A stretch of 64,000 bases of DNA from Affinundibacterium macrobrachii (GTDB lineage: Bacteria; Pseudomonadota; Gammaproteobacteria; Burkholderiales; Burkholderiaceae_D): the NCBI RefSeq assembly GCF_014652415.1, contig NZ_BMYT01000003.1, positions 62,001 to 126,000 on the forward strand. The letters are read 5' to 3'. How positions within the stretch are numbered: the first letter of the stretch is position 1; the number at the start of each line of letters is the position of its first letter. Both the position numbers and the translations under genes were made by a program. Below are positions 18,550 through 26,189 of this stretch, in pieces. The notes under the pieces are model-generated. The model was not told the DNA's origin and did not search any database. It worked only from the letters and a program-made list of their open reading frames with translations.

Positions 18550-19505
18550 TGCATTATTCTTCTCCTTGGTGGCTAACTGGCGGTCACCTTCAAACGATTT
18601 ATCCTGCAACCTTAATGCGAAAGCCTGAGGTCGCGCTTCGGCGCGAACGTTGGACTACACCCGATCAAGATTTTATCGATGTCGATTTTCTCGACGGCGA
18701 AGCGGGAAAACCTTTTCTGGTTTTATTCCATGGCTTAGAAGGCTCTAGCAATAGTCACTACGCCCGCGCCTTAATGCACAAATTAAAAAGTTTAGGTTGG
18801 TCGGGTGCAGTGCCACATTTTCGTGGCTGCTCAGGCGAGCCAAATCAAGCACCGCGTTTTTATCACTCAGGCGATGCGCAAGAAATCAACTGGATCATCC
18901 GTCGTCTGCATAGCCAATTTACAGCAGCCCATCCGCAAGCGAAGTTTTATGCCAGCGGCGTCTCGCTTGGCGGCAATGCTTTGTTGCGTTGGCTAGGTGA
19001 ATCGCAATCGAGTGCCAGTATCGTCGATGCCGCCTGCGCGGTCTCGGCACCACTAAATTTAACCAATAGCGGTGCGACTTTATCGCGTGGTTTTAATCGT
19101 ATTTATACGAAAAATTTTCTACAAACCTTAAAGCCCAAATGCCTGCACAAGCTCACGCAATTTCCCAAGCTATTTGATCGTGAACGCATGCTTAGTGCCA
19201 AGAATTTGTACGAGTTCGACAATGTCGTCACCGCACCTTTACATGGTTATCGCGATGTTGATGACTACTGGCATCGCGCCAGTGCTTGCTGGGTATTGAA
19301 TGAAATTCAAGTGCCGACCTTAGTATTAAACGCGCAGAATGACCCGTTTATGCCCGCGCAATTTTTACCCAAATCGGCATCGACTTATGTCACACTCGAT
19401 TACCCACAACATGGCGGTCACGTCGGATTTGCGCAGGGAGCCTTCCCCAGCAAACTAGATTGGCTACCGGAAAAAATCATTTCCCACCTACAAGCACATG
19501 GATGA
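18549..19505 (+). CDS. YheT-family alpha/beta hydrolase
   Basis: Alpha/beta hydrolase of the YheT (UPF0017) family. It opens with WWLTGGHLQTIYPATL, typical of the family. The oxyanion segment is LFHGLEGSSNSHY, the nucleophile elbow is SGVSLGGNALL, the acid is in NAQNDPFMP, and the catalytic His is in PQHGGHVGFA. Substrates are thought to be short-chain esters, but this is not settled. It overlaps both neighbours by a few bases and is clearly in an operon with them. Confidence 0.92.
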   Translation: MHYSSPWWLTGGHLQTIYPATLMRKPEVALRRERWTTPDQDFIDVDFLDGEAGKPFLVLFHGLEGSSNSHYARALMHKLKSLGWSGAVPHFRGCSGEPNQAPRFYHSGDAQEINWIIRRLHSQFTAAHPQAKFYASGVSLGGNALLRWLGESQSSASIVDAACAVSAPLNLTNSGATLSRGFNRIYTKNFLQTLKPKCLHKLTQFPKLFDRERMLSAKNLYEFDNVVTAPLHGYRDVDDYWHRASACWVLNEIQVPTLVLNAQNDPFMPAQFLPKSASTYVTLDYPQHGGHVGFAQGAFPSKLDWLPEKIISHLQAHG

Positions 19506-20097
19506 CATCGTTCTCGCCGCCATGGCCAAATGGCCGAATGTTCCGCATTGCTACGGCTGGCTAACTCTCGATGCACGCGGTAACTGGCGCATGCGCGACG
19601 AACGCGCACAAGCTCTGAATTTGCTAGGCGATGTGATTCGCAACCCAACACTACAGAACTTTATCAATCGCAATTATCTATGCGATGAAAATGGTAATTG
19701 GTACTTTCAAAATGGCCCGCAAAAAGTCTATGTCGACTTAGCAGCAACGCCCTATATCGCGCAAATCTTACCAGATCAAACTTGGCGCTTGCATACGGGA
19801 CAAATCATGCCGCCCGCGACACGTGTCTGGATGTTAGATGATGGGAATATTGTGTGTCAGGCAGATCAATTTCTATGTCAGCTTGACGACCGCGATATTG
19901 GACTGCTTCTCGAGACGCTCACTGAGAATCAACAGACTTTAGCTGAAGAGCGATTGCTAGAGTTCATGGAAGCATCAACAGAAAGTAGGTCTCAATTCAA
20001 GATTACTGCAAGAGTTGCTCAGCAAAAAATAGCTTTACAGAAAACGGATTTGACTAGCTTGCTAAACGAAGTTGGCTATTGCCAGAAGCCGCGTTAA
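19498..20097 (+). CDS. Conserved Burkholderiales protein of unknown function (DUF2946-like)
   Basis: A 199-residue soluble protein. The segments MAKWPNVPHCYGWLTLDARGNWRMRDE, in part, and NWYFQNGPQKVYVDL resemble a conserved family that follows YheT-like genes in Burkholderiales; I recall a DUF2944/DUF2946-type label but cannot confirm it. No signal peptide or membrane helix is seen. The C-terminal 45 residues are polar and poorly conserved in appearance. Its start lies 8 bases inside the hydrolase gene. Function unknown. Confidence 0.7.
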   Translation: MDDIVLAAMAKWPNVPHCYGWLTLDARGNWRMRDERAQALNLLGDVIRNPTLQNFINRNYLCDENGNWYFQNGPQKVYVDLAATPYIAQILPDQTWRLHTGQIMPPATRVWMLDDGNIVCQADQFLCQLDDRDIGLLLETLTENQQTLAEERLLEFMEASTESRSQFKITARVAQQKIALQKTDLTSLLNEVGYCQKPR

Positions 20098-20202
20098 ACC
20101 CAACTTCGGTAACAACAGGTCAATGTCACTTGGTGTCTACTCATCATAGTTTAAACAGGCTTGTTGCCCAATATTTCTGAGCGTCAAATCTATTTAATTA
20201 AT

Positions 20203-20249
20203 TTTCAACGCCGAAATGACTGGAGAGAAGCGTCCGAGTCAATTGTTGA
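20203..20249 (-). other. Degenerate attC-like site after cassette gene D
   Basis: Read on the minus strand, TCAAC-A-ATTGACT, a 15-base centre, AGTCATT-TCGGC-GTTGA. It is symmetrical and begins one base after the stop of the small gene at 20251-20592, as an attC would. Its ends fit RYYYAAC / GTTRRRY poorly and it is only 47 bases, shorter than classic sites, so it may be decayed. The rest of the gap to 20098 shows nothing clear. Confidence 0.35.
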
Positions 20250-20250
20250 T

Positions 20251-20592
20251 TTAAACATGAAACCGCCGTATTAACGACTCACATGCTTCAGTTCCAATTT
20301 TTTTTGCCCATACTTCAGCGTCTTTGCATTCAGATTCGAGCTTTTCCAATGCTTCTTTCGACCAGTGCTGCCGAACCGTACCAATTGGCGGATCATCAGT
20401 TTCAGAATCAATTACAACAAAAGTCATAAAATCAGGATCATCATCTCGAACAGCGGCTTCATGCCTGAGACTAGAAAGCACACGTGCACCTTCAAGGAAA
20501 TTCAACTGCCCGCCAAGCATTAATCTGGCAGTATCAACGACACCCATTCTCACAGACGCAACGTAACTTTCATTGGTGATGTGTTCAGACAT
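20251..20592 (-). CDS. Cassette-type hypothetical protein D
   Basis: A 113-residue soluble acidic protein, not recognised. The start MSEHITNESYVASV is chosen because an attC-like site ends 4 bases upstream; the longer frame to 20652 would run through that site. Segments RLMLGGQLNFLEGARVLSSL and TFVVIDSETDDPPIGTVRQHW suggest a small mixed helix/strand domain. The size, the lack of an obvious promoter and its attC-like neighbours fit an integron gene cassette. Function unknown. Confidence 0.6.
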   Translation of the reverse strand: MSEHITNESYVASVRMGVVDTARLMLGGQLNFLEGARVLSSLRHEAAVRDDDPDFMTFVVIDSETDDPPIGTVRQHWSKEALEKLESECKDAEVWAKKIGTEACESLIRRFHV

Positions 20593-20595
20593 GAT

Positions 20596-20685
20596 GTTTA
20601 ACGTTGAATTATGCGGCGTGCACATGAAAGTAAAAAAGAAAGACGAACGCATATCTGTATGTCCGTCAAGGATGCTATGTTAAAC
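20596..20685 (-). other. Putative integron attC site (90 bp)
   Basis: On the minus strand it starts with GTTTAAC (RYYYAAC), shortly after the stop of gene C, and ends with GTTAAAC (GTTRRRY), four bases before the ATG of gene D. Internal TTGACGG and CCGCATAATTCAA can pair as the second pair of boxes, giving the imperfect hairpin typical of attC. No search was run; the call rests on core sites, symmetry and position. Confidence 0.6.
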
Positions 20686-20698
20686 ATCAAATTTAAAC

Positions 20699-21037
20699 CT
20701 ATCCTTCTCGGGTTTCGCAAGCTGGTTCATATCCAAATCGGTCTCGCAAATTCCTTACTTCTCGAAAAGTACTTTGAAAAACCTGACCATCAATTAAATG
20801 CATCTCAGCGATAAACTTTTCTTCGGCGATCTTTTCGGAGGCACAATCAAAACTGTGGCTTGAGAATGGACAAAGGCTAGTTAAAACATCAGATCTCCAC
20901 GTTCTTGTGGAAAAAAATTTGACTGGCTTATGTTTTTTATTCCCACGATTAAAACGAAGCTCCCACTCCTCCCAATATTCCCCATCACGAAAACTTACTA
21001 GTACAATTTTGGACGAGTGCTTACGCTGAGAAGTCAT
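20699..21037 (-). CDS. Cassette-type hypothetical protein C
   Basis: A 112-residue soluble basic protein, not recognised. It begins MTSQRKHSSKIVLVSFRDGE and contains EYWEEWELRFNRGNKKHKPV and FIAEMHLIDGQVFQSTFREV, suggesting a small beta-rich domain. The gene is bracketed by putative attC sites at 21047-21103 (upstream) and 20596-20685 (downstream), the arrangement of an integron cassette. No motif allows a functional guess. Confidence 0.6.
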   Translation of the reverse strand: MTSQRKHSSKIVLVSFRDGEYWEEWELRFNRGNKKHKPVKFFSTRTWRSDVLTSLCPFSSHSFDCASEKIAEEKFIAEMHLIDGQVFQSTFREVRNLRDRFGYEPACETREG

Positions 21038-21046
21038 GTTGAAGAA

Positions 21047-21103
21047 GTTTAACGTAAAATTAATAAGCGCAAAAGGCGTCGCTGTTGAATGGAAAGTTAA
21101 AAG
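21047..21103 (-). other. Putative integron attC site (57 bp, best example)
   Basis: On the minus strand: TTTTAAC core, then CATTCAACAGCGACGCC, a TTTT loop, GCGCTTATTAATTTTAC, and GTTAAAC. The CATTCAA..CGACGCC block closely resembles the left boxes of classic attC sites (CGTTCAAGCCGACGCC), and the ends match the RYYYAAC/GTTRRRY rule apart from the first base. At 57 bases it has the length of the shortest known sites. It follows gene B by 12 bases and precedes gene C by 9. Confidence 0.7.
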
Positions 21104-21115
21104 TCACGACGAACA

Positions 21116-21397
21116 TTATTTCGGGCACACTACTTTCAATGGTAATCCGTCCTTGTAAGCAAAGTACTCGATACATTTCAATCCAGCTCTTTCAACAGAT
21201 CTTTCGCCGAACGACGAGGCATAGTCCACCTCGAATAATTCTACCTTTCCGTCGCGGTTTAAGTCCATCTCGGTATACAACAACGGCGACGAATAAACCA
21301 TCCAGCCAAACAGCGCCCAATAGCAGCCGACAAGACTAAGTGCGGTGAACGCAATCGCCTTTCCTGCCCTACTTATAACTGGGCTACGATCCTCCAT
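21116..21397 (-). CDS. Cassette-type membrane protein B with an EF-hand-like loop
   Basis: A 93-residue protein with one N-terminal hydrophobic helix (about 14-36, AFTALSLVGCYWALFGWMVY) and an exported C-terminal part. Residues DLNRDGKVELFE form a complete 12-residue EF-hand calcium loop (D1, N3, D5, G6, E12). Two cysteines lie near the C-terminus (LKC, VVC). No close family is recognised. The gene is flanked by putative attC sites on both sides, so it is probably an acquired cassette. Confidence 0.65.
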   Translation of the reverse strand: MEDRSPVISRAGKAIAFTALSLVGCYWALFGWMVYSSPLLYTEMDLNRDGKVELFEVDYASSFGERSVERAGLKCIEYFAYKDGLPLKVVCPK

Positions 21398-21399
21398 GA

Positions 21400-21490
21400 C
21401 TTTTAACGCTGATTTGAAAGGCGCGCGCGCATTTCACTAAATTTTAAGAATGATTCGATTCGCGCGTCATTTTCGAAAGTCATGTTAAAC
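21400..21490 (-). other. Putative integron attC site (91 bp)
   Basis: On the minus strand it starts GTTTAAC, continues ATGACTTTCGAAAATGACGCGCG, split across the left boxes, and ends CGCGCGCCTTTCAAATCAGC then GTTAAAA, three bases before the ATG of gene B. The GCGCG and TTTGAAA/TTTCGAAA blocks pair to give the expected long imperfect hairpin. Confidence 0.6.
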
Positions 21491-21604
21491 CTTATTAGAG
21501 CATCGCCCATATTTTTGACATCCCAATTCCAGCAATAAATAACGAGGCGATGATTTCACATAGAAAAAAGAATGGTGACTCTTCCCGACTAATGCTTGGA
21601 CGAT

Positions 21605-21790
21605 TTATGCAAATTCCTCTCGCAAATCGAGCACAACGAAAGTAAGCCCGCCACCGATTAACGCAGCAGCAAATATTAATTCCAAAGGTTTAACCAACAC
21701 ACTTGAAATCGGAACAAGTGCATTTAAAATTCCAACAATGGCAATGACGCCAATGATGAGGATTGCGCGTCTATCGGGCATTTCAAACAT
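21605..21790 (-). CDS. Small two-helix membrane protein A
   Basis: A 61-residue very hydrophobic protein with two predicted transmembrane helices (about 9-30 and 38-56: ILIIGVIAIVGILNALV, ELIFAAALIGGGLTFVVL). Not recognised. It is the right-most gene of the cassette-like run; the attC-like site at 21400-21490 begins 114 bases after its stop, a longer spacing than in the other cassettes. The 114-base stretch holds no clear gene. Confidence 0.5.
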   Translation of the reverse strand: MFEMPDRRAILIIGVIAIVGILNALVPISSVLVKPLELIFAAALIGGGLTFVVLDLREEFA

Positions 21791-21806
21791 AATGATTAAC
21801 TAGATA

Positions 21807-21827
21807 TAGGCGACACAGTGTCACCTA
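21807..21827. promoter_or_regulatory. 21-base palindrome upstream of gene A
   Basis: TAGG-C-GACAC-A-GTGTC-A-CCTA is symmetrical in both half-sites and lies 17 bases before the gene A start on the minus strand. It could be an operator or hairpin. No integrase recombination core of the usual form is seen beyond it. Confidence 0.35.
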
Positions 21828-21994
21828 ATAATTTAAGATGGCGCATAAGATTTTTCATTCATCGCCTCCAAAGGTTTGTAAACATTGGGTTTCCGACATA
21901 GCACCGCGCATTTGATCTCTACTAAAATTTCCGTGAAATACGTCATCATGTTCTTGCATTTTACCAAACATCATGACGATTCAAACCACACTTC

Positions 21995-23596
21995 TTACTT
22001 CCCCTTCTTCTCCTCTTCCATTTCCTCTTTACGCTTTTCTTTCCATTCACGCTCACGCGCGTCTATCACCGACAAGTCGTAATATTTCACATCAGGATCA
22101 AGGCGGGCGATTTCTAATTGGGCTAGTGCTGCGGGTAGCGCACCTTCTAAGGCGTAGGCTTCGGCTAAGGCAATATGTTGTAGCGCTTGCTTGCCTTCTA
22201 CGGCATAGGCTTTGGCTAACAAATGCTGTAACTTAGCTTCGCGGCGATACAGGCTGATCTGGTCACGCAGAAAGGCTTCGGCTTCTTTGTAGTTTTTTGC
22301 CTCGATCAATACTTCGGCGTATTGATGCGCCAGACCGCGTGCCAATGGCAAGTCACGCAAGGCAGCTTTGGCTTTGGCGACGGCTAAATCTGGACGCTTT
22401 TTACCCATTTCAATATCGATCGCCAAACTCGCAAAAGCGCTGGTTTCTTTTAACCATTTTTTTTGATTTGGCAATTGCGCGATTTGCGCGGTTAATGCAT
22501 CTAAGAGTTTTTCGGCTTTCAGAAAATCATTTTTTTTGTAGGCAACAAATGCCAAGCCGTAGTGTCCACTGAGGCGACTTTCTTCATTTCCATTTTTGAT
22601 TTGATTTTCAAACGCGACTGCGGCATCGATCAAGCCTTGCGCTTTACTGTCTTGCAAAACGCGTACGCGTGCTTGCGTCAAATAAAAATCCAAACCATCA
22701 ACGCGTTGGCGATAGCGTTCACCAAATAAGCGGCCTTGGATATCTGCCATCCGTTCACTGGTGAGTGGATGACTACGCAAATAAGACAAACCATTGTCGG
22801 TGTAGTTGCGCGACGCATGCTGCATACGTCCAAAAAACGCCAGCATACCCGCCGTATCGTAGCCGCCATCTTTAAGAATTTGAAAACCAATACGATCTGC
22901 CTCACGCTCTGCATCACGACTAAAACTCAGTTGCCTTTGCATTGCTAAGCCTTGCCCGCCCATCACCATCGCCATTGCAGCGTCTGGGCTAGAGCGCGCA
23001 GCCAAGGCCGCCAAAATAATTGCGGCAATCGGAATTAAGAAATCATTTTTTTGATTGCCCAACATACGAGCGATATGCCGTTGTGACACATGCCCAATTT
23101 CATGTCCCATGACGGATGCCAATTCAGATTCGGATTGCGCTGCCAAAATCAAACCAGAATGGAAGCCTAAGAAACCACCGGGGAAGGCGAACGCATTTAA
23201 AACGGGATCGCGTACCGCAAAAAACTCAAACTCATAAGATTCTTCGCCACGCGCATCGGGACGTTTATCCAATAAAGAATTGCCGAGTTTGGTTAAGTAT
23301 TCAATCACCGGACCATCTTCGAGAAAATCAGGATCGCGTCTCACGCTACTCATAATTTGCTCACCAATCTTGCGTTCCATCATCGGCGACAAATCACCAC
23401 GCGCGGCATCGCCCAAGGTGGGCAAGCTTTGGTTCTTAGACACACTCTGCGTACTAATTGAGGCTGGCGACGGAACGGTAGAGATCGTGCCGGTTTGCGC
23501 ATAACCCACGTGTGACAAGATAAATGCACAGCCCAAACTCATCGAGAGCGTGAGCTGGATCAACTTAAAACGAAATTGCGGGAATTCTTTTTTCAC
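21995..23596 (-). CDS. Periplasmic M48 metalloprotease with TPR repeats (BepA/YfgC-like)
   Basis: Outer-membrane quality-control protease and chaperone type. A Sec signal peptide (IQLTLSMSLGCAFILSHVGYAQ) precedes a metalloprotease domain with the zinc motif MGHEIGHVSQRHIA and the third ligand in READRIGFQIL. The C-terminal half (about 300-520) consists of TPR-like helices, and the tail is Lys/Glu-rich. The start is GTG at 23596, which gives the complete signal peptide; the next Met lies within it. E. coli BepA handles LptD and BamA assembly; the same role is inferred. Confidence 0.93.
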   Translation of the reverse strand: MKKEFPQFRFKLIQLTLSMSLGCAFILSHVGYAQTGTISTVPSPASISTQSVSKNQSLPTLGDAARGDLSPMMERKIGEQIMSSVRRDPDFLEDGPVIEYLTKLGNSLLDKRPDARGEESYEFEFFAVRDPVLNAFAFPGGFLGFHSGLILAAQSESELASVMGHEIGHVSQRHIARMLGNQKNDFLIPIAAIILAALAARSSPDAAMAMVMGGQGLAMQRQLSFSRDAEREADRIGFQILKDGGYDTAGMLAFFGRMQHASRNYTDNGLSYLRSHPLTSERMADIQGRLFGERYRQRVDGLDFYLTQARVRVLQDSKAQGLIDAAVAFENQIKNGNEESRLSGHYGLAFVAYKKNDFLKAEKLLDALTAQIAQLPNQKKWLKETSAFASLAIDIEMGKKRPDLAVAKAKAALRDLPLARGLAHQYAEVLIEAKNYKEAEAFLRDQISLYRREAKLQHLLAKAYAVEGKQALQHIALAEAYALEGALPAALAQLEIARLDPDVKYYDLSVIDAREREWKEKRKEEMEEEKKGK

Positions 23597-23735
23597 GATG
23601 ATATGATCACGAATTAGATTAAAAATGCGTTACAACAAACTTGTGGTGTTCACTTTTGTCTCATCATACCGAACCAAGTTTATCGCTTTTTAATGACAGC
23701 GTATCTTAACTTACAATCAAATCGAGTGTTTAATT

Positions 23736-24263
23736 ATGACTAACAAAAATTCTACAAGTTCCTCGATTGAGGTAAATGGTGGCTTGACCCACTTTGATCA
23801 AGGTGGACAAGCGCATATGGTGGATGTTGGCGACAAAGATAGTACCCACAGAATCGCTCGCGCGGCCGGCAAAATTCGTATGCAAGCAGCGACTTTTGCC
23901 TTGATACAAAATGGTCATGCAAAAAAAGGCGATGTGATTGGCATCGCAAGAATTGCGGCAATTATGGCAGCCAAACGTACCAGCGATTTAATTCCTTTAT
24001 GCCACCCATTAGCCTTGACCCGCGTCACGGTTGACTTTGAACTCGACGCAGAAAACCATGCTGTGCTGTGCCAAGCGCAAGTTGAGACTTATGGCAAAAC
24101 TGGTGTTGAAATGGAAGCCTTAACCTCGGTACAAATTGGTTTGCTCACAATTTATGACATGTGCAAAGCAGTTGATCGGGGTATGGTGATGAGTGATATT
24201 CGGGTGTTAGAAAAACACGGTGGTAAATCGGGGGATTGGACTGCGGTGATTGATGCAGGCTAA
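23736..24263 (+). CDS. moaC: Cyclic pyranopterin monophosphate synthase MoaC
   Basis: Molybdenum-cofactor enzyme that, with MoaA, converts GTP to cyclic pyranopterin monophosphate. Signatures: [19 protein letters not shown], the active-site [29 protein letters not shown] residues (here [15 protein letters not shown]) and the conserved Asp/Lys in [12 protein letters not shown]. Length 175 includes a 10-residue N-terminal extension. It is divergent from the M48 protease gene. Confidence 0.97.
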   Translation: MTNKNSTSSSIEVNGGLTHFDQGGQAHMVDVGDKDSTHRIARAAGKIRMQAATFALIQNGHAKKGDVIGIARIAAIMAAKRTSDLIPLCHPLALTRVTVDFELDAENHAVLCQAQVETYGKTGVEMEALTSVQIGLLTIYDMCKAVDRGMVMSDIRVLEKHGGKSGDWTAVIDAG

Positions 24264-24344
24264 TTCATAAAATCTTAGTGAGCTAGTACACCTCATTCTG
24301 GCTATTGTTTGAAATAATTTTTGTAGTTCAGTGCGCCTTGTTTG

Positions 24345-24465
24345 ACTCCTTCCCCTTCAAGGGGAAGCTTGGGATGGGGATGGGTTTGAATCAATTTAAT
24401 AACCTCGCTGCAATTTCAACGAAACCCATCCCCACCCTAGCCCTCCCCTTGAAGGGGGAGGGAAT
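24345..24465. repeat. Dispersed palindromic element, copy 3
   Basis: Same orientation and structure as copy 2: CTTCCCCTTCAAGGGGAAG and GGGATGGGGATGGGTT on the left; AACCCATCCCCACCCTAGCC and CTCCCCTTGAAGGGGGAGGG on the right. The 40-base centre differs from the other copies. It lies between the convergent ends of moaC and the CoA-transferase gene and may act as a bidirectional terminator. Confidence 0.85.
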
Positions 24466-24488
24466 TCGTTCAAATTCGCATTTGGATA

Positions 24489-24510
24489 TTGGTTTGAAAT
24501 TTCAAACCAA
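24489..24510. repeat. 22-base perfect palindrome
   Basis: TTGGTTTGAAATTT and its mirror CAAACCAA form a perfect dyad without a loop, next to repeat copy 3 and downstream of both flanking genes. It could be a protein-binding site or part of a mobile-element scar. The remainder of the 24264-24597 gap shows nothing else. Confidence 0.5.
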
Positions 24511-24597
24511 ATTTCAAGTCAAATTCCAATCCACTAGCCGCAATGTTGATGTTGCAATCAATAAAACTCATCAGCTCAACAAAACTTTGAAACAACT

Positions 24598-26133
24598 TCA
24601 AAGTTTAGGCAGCATCTGCCCTTCCCTCTCATAACGACTATGCCACGACAAGGCTTCATCAAGGATGTGAGGTGTATGCATGCCGCCTTGTCCCGCTTGC
24701 GCGCTTTGTTGTGCTCGTTGAACATAGTCGAGCAAAGCAGGACGGTAATCTGGATGGGCGCAGCGTTGGATAATTAGCTCTGCCCTATGACGTGGTGCTA
24801 AGCCGCGTAAATCAGCCAAACCTTGTTCGGTCACAATAATCTGTACATCGTGTTCGGTGTGATCAACATGACTGACCATAGGCACAATACAAGAGATCGC
24901 CCCGCCCTTGGCGGTCGATGGTGTCATAAACATCGACACATAGGCGTTGCGGGCAAAATCACCTGAACCGCCAATACCATTCATGATGCGCGTTCCCATC
25001 ACATGGGTGGAATTCACATTGCCATAAATATCGGCTTCGAGCATGCCGTTCATAGAAATGACGCCAAGACGACGAATCAATTCAGGATGATTTGAAATTT
25101 CTTGTGGGCGCAAAATGATTTTGTCCCGATAGAAATCTAAGTTTTGCAAAAACTCTTGATTGGCGGTCGGGCTCAAGGATAAGGCAGTGGCTGACGCCAT
25201 CGTCATCTTGCCCGATTTAATCATCTCCAACATGCCGTCTTGCAGCACTTCGGTGAAGCCTGTTAAGTTTTCAAAGGGGCCACGATTCAATCCAGCCAAC
25301 ACGGCATTCGCAATATTGCCGACACCTGATTGTAGAGGCAACAAAGCTGGCGGCATCCGTCCCATTTTCACTTCTTCTTCAAAAAACGCTAGGATATGAG
25401 ACGCAATTTTTTCTGAGGTTTGATCTGGTGCATTAAATTCTGTATTTCGATCTGGTAAATCTGTTTCTACCACCGCGACGACTTTATTCAAATCGACTCG
25501 TAAATATGGTTCACCGATTCGGTCACCCGTGTGCTCCATTGGAATTGGCTTGCGGTGCGGTGGGCGCTCGGTACCATAATAAATATCGTGCATACCTTCG
25601 AGTGCGGCACTTTGATGTGCGTTCACTTCTAAAATCACTTTATCCGCCTGATCGAGCCAAGTCTTATTATTGCCGACTGACGAAGATGGAATCAAACGTC
25701 CATCCGGCAGCACGCCAGCAACCTCAATCACCGCGACATTTAACTTGCCCAAGAACCCAAACCAAACAATTTGCGCCACGTGAGAAAGATGCAAATCGAC
25801 ATAATCCATTTGACCCGCATTAATCCGCGCACGGCAAGTTGGATCAGATTGATAAGGCAAACGCATATTGATGCCACCAACTTTGGCTAGCGCACCATCC
25901 AACTCAGGTGCGGTTGAAGCCCCAGTCCAAACACCGATACTAAACTTCTGATCACCTTGATTGGCAAGTTCAATACGTCGCGCCAATGCTTGTGGTAGTA
26001 ACTTAGGGTAACCCGCTCCCGTAAAACCGCTCATACCGACATGGTCACCATTTTCAATCAATAGCGCTGCACTCTCTGCGCTCATGATTTTTTGTTTTAG
26101 TAAAGGATGTTGAATACGGGAATAAAGCGTCAT
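24598..26133 (-). CDS. Acetyl-CoA hydrolase/transferase (succinyl-CoA:acetate CoA-transferase type)
   Basis: CoA-transferase of the AarC/Cat1/ScpC family, which moves CoA between acetate and succinate. The active-site segment FENLTGFTEVLQDGML contains the Glu expected to form the glutamyl-CoA intermediate. Other family signatures are MSGFTGAGYPK, PLQSGVGNIANAVL, GGSGDFARNAYVSMF and IVTEQGLADLRGLAPR. At 511 aa it is full length. This type recycles acetate without ATP and can substitute for succinyl-CoA synthetase, whose genes lie 5 kb away. The substrate pair is inferred. Confidence 0.9.
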   Translation of the reverse strand: MTLYSRIQHPLLKQKIMSAESAALLIENGDHVGMSGFTGAGYPKLLPQALARRIELANQGDQKFSIGVWTGASTAPELDGALAKVGGINMRLPYQSDPTCRARINAGQMDYVDLHLSHVAQIVWFGFLGKLNVAVIEVAGVLPDGRLIPSSSVGNNKTWLDQADKVILEVNAHQSAALEGMHDIYYGTERPPHRKPIPMEHTGDRIGEPYLRVDLNKVVAVVETDLPDRNTEFNAPDQTSEKIASHILAFFEEEVKMGRMPPALLPLQSGVGNIANAVLAGLNRGPFENLTGFTEVLQDGMLEMIKSGKMTMASATALSLSPTANQEFLQNLDFYRDKIILRPQEISNHPELIRRLGVISMNGMLEADIYGNVNSTHVMGTRIMNGIGGSGDFARNAYVSMFMTPSTAKGGAISCIVPMVSHVDHTEHDVQIIVTEQGLADLRGLAPRHRAELIIQRCAHPDYRPALLDYVQRAQQSAQAGQGGMHTPHILDEALSWHSRYEREGQMLPKL

Positions 26134-26189
26134 CTTTGTTTTCCTACATGGGGTGAATCAATCGAACGACTTTGGATTTAGCAATCTTA

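Noticed and set aside
21800-21835. Minus-strand resemblance to an SP6-type phage promoter (ATTAGGTGACACTG)
   Set aside because: The match stops before the essential 3' part, and the sequence is better explained by its own palindrome.
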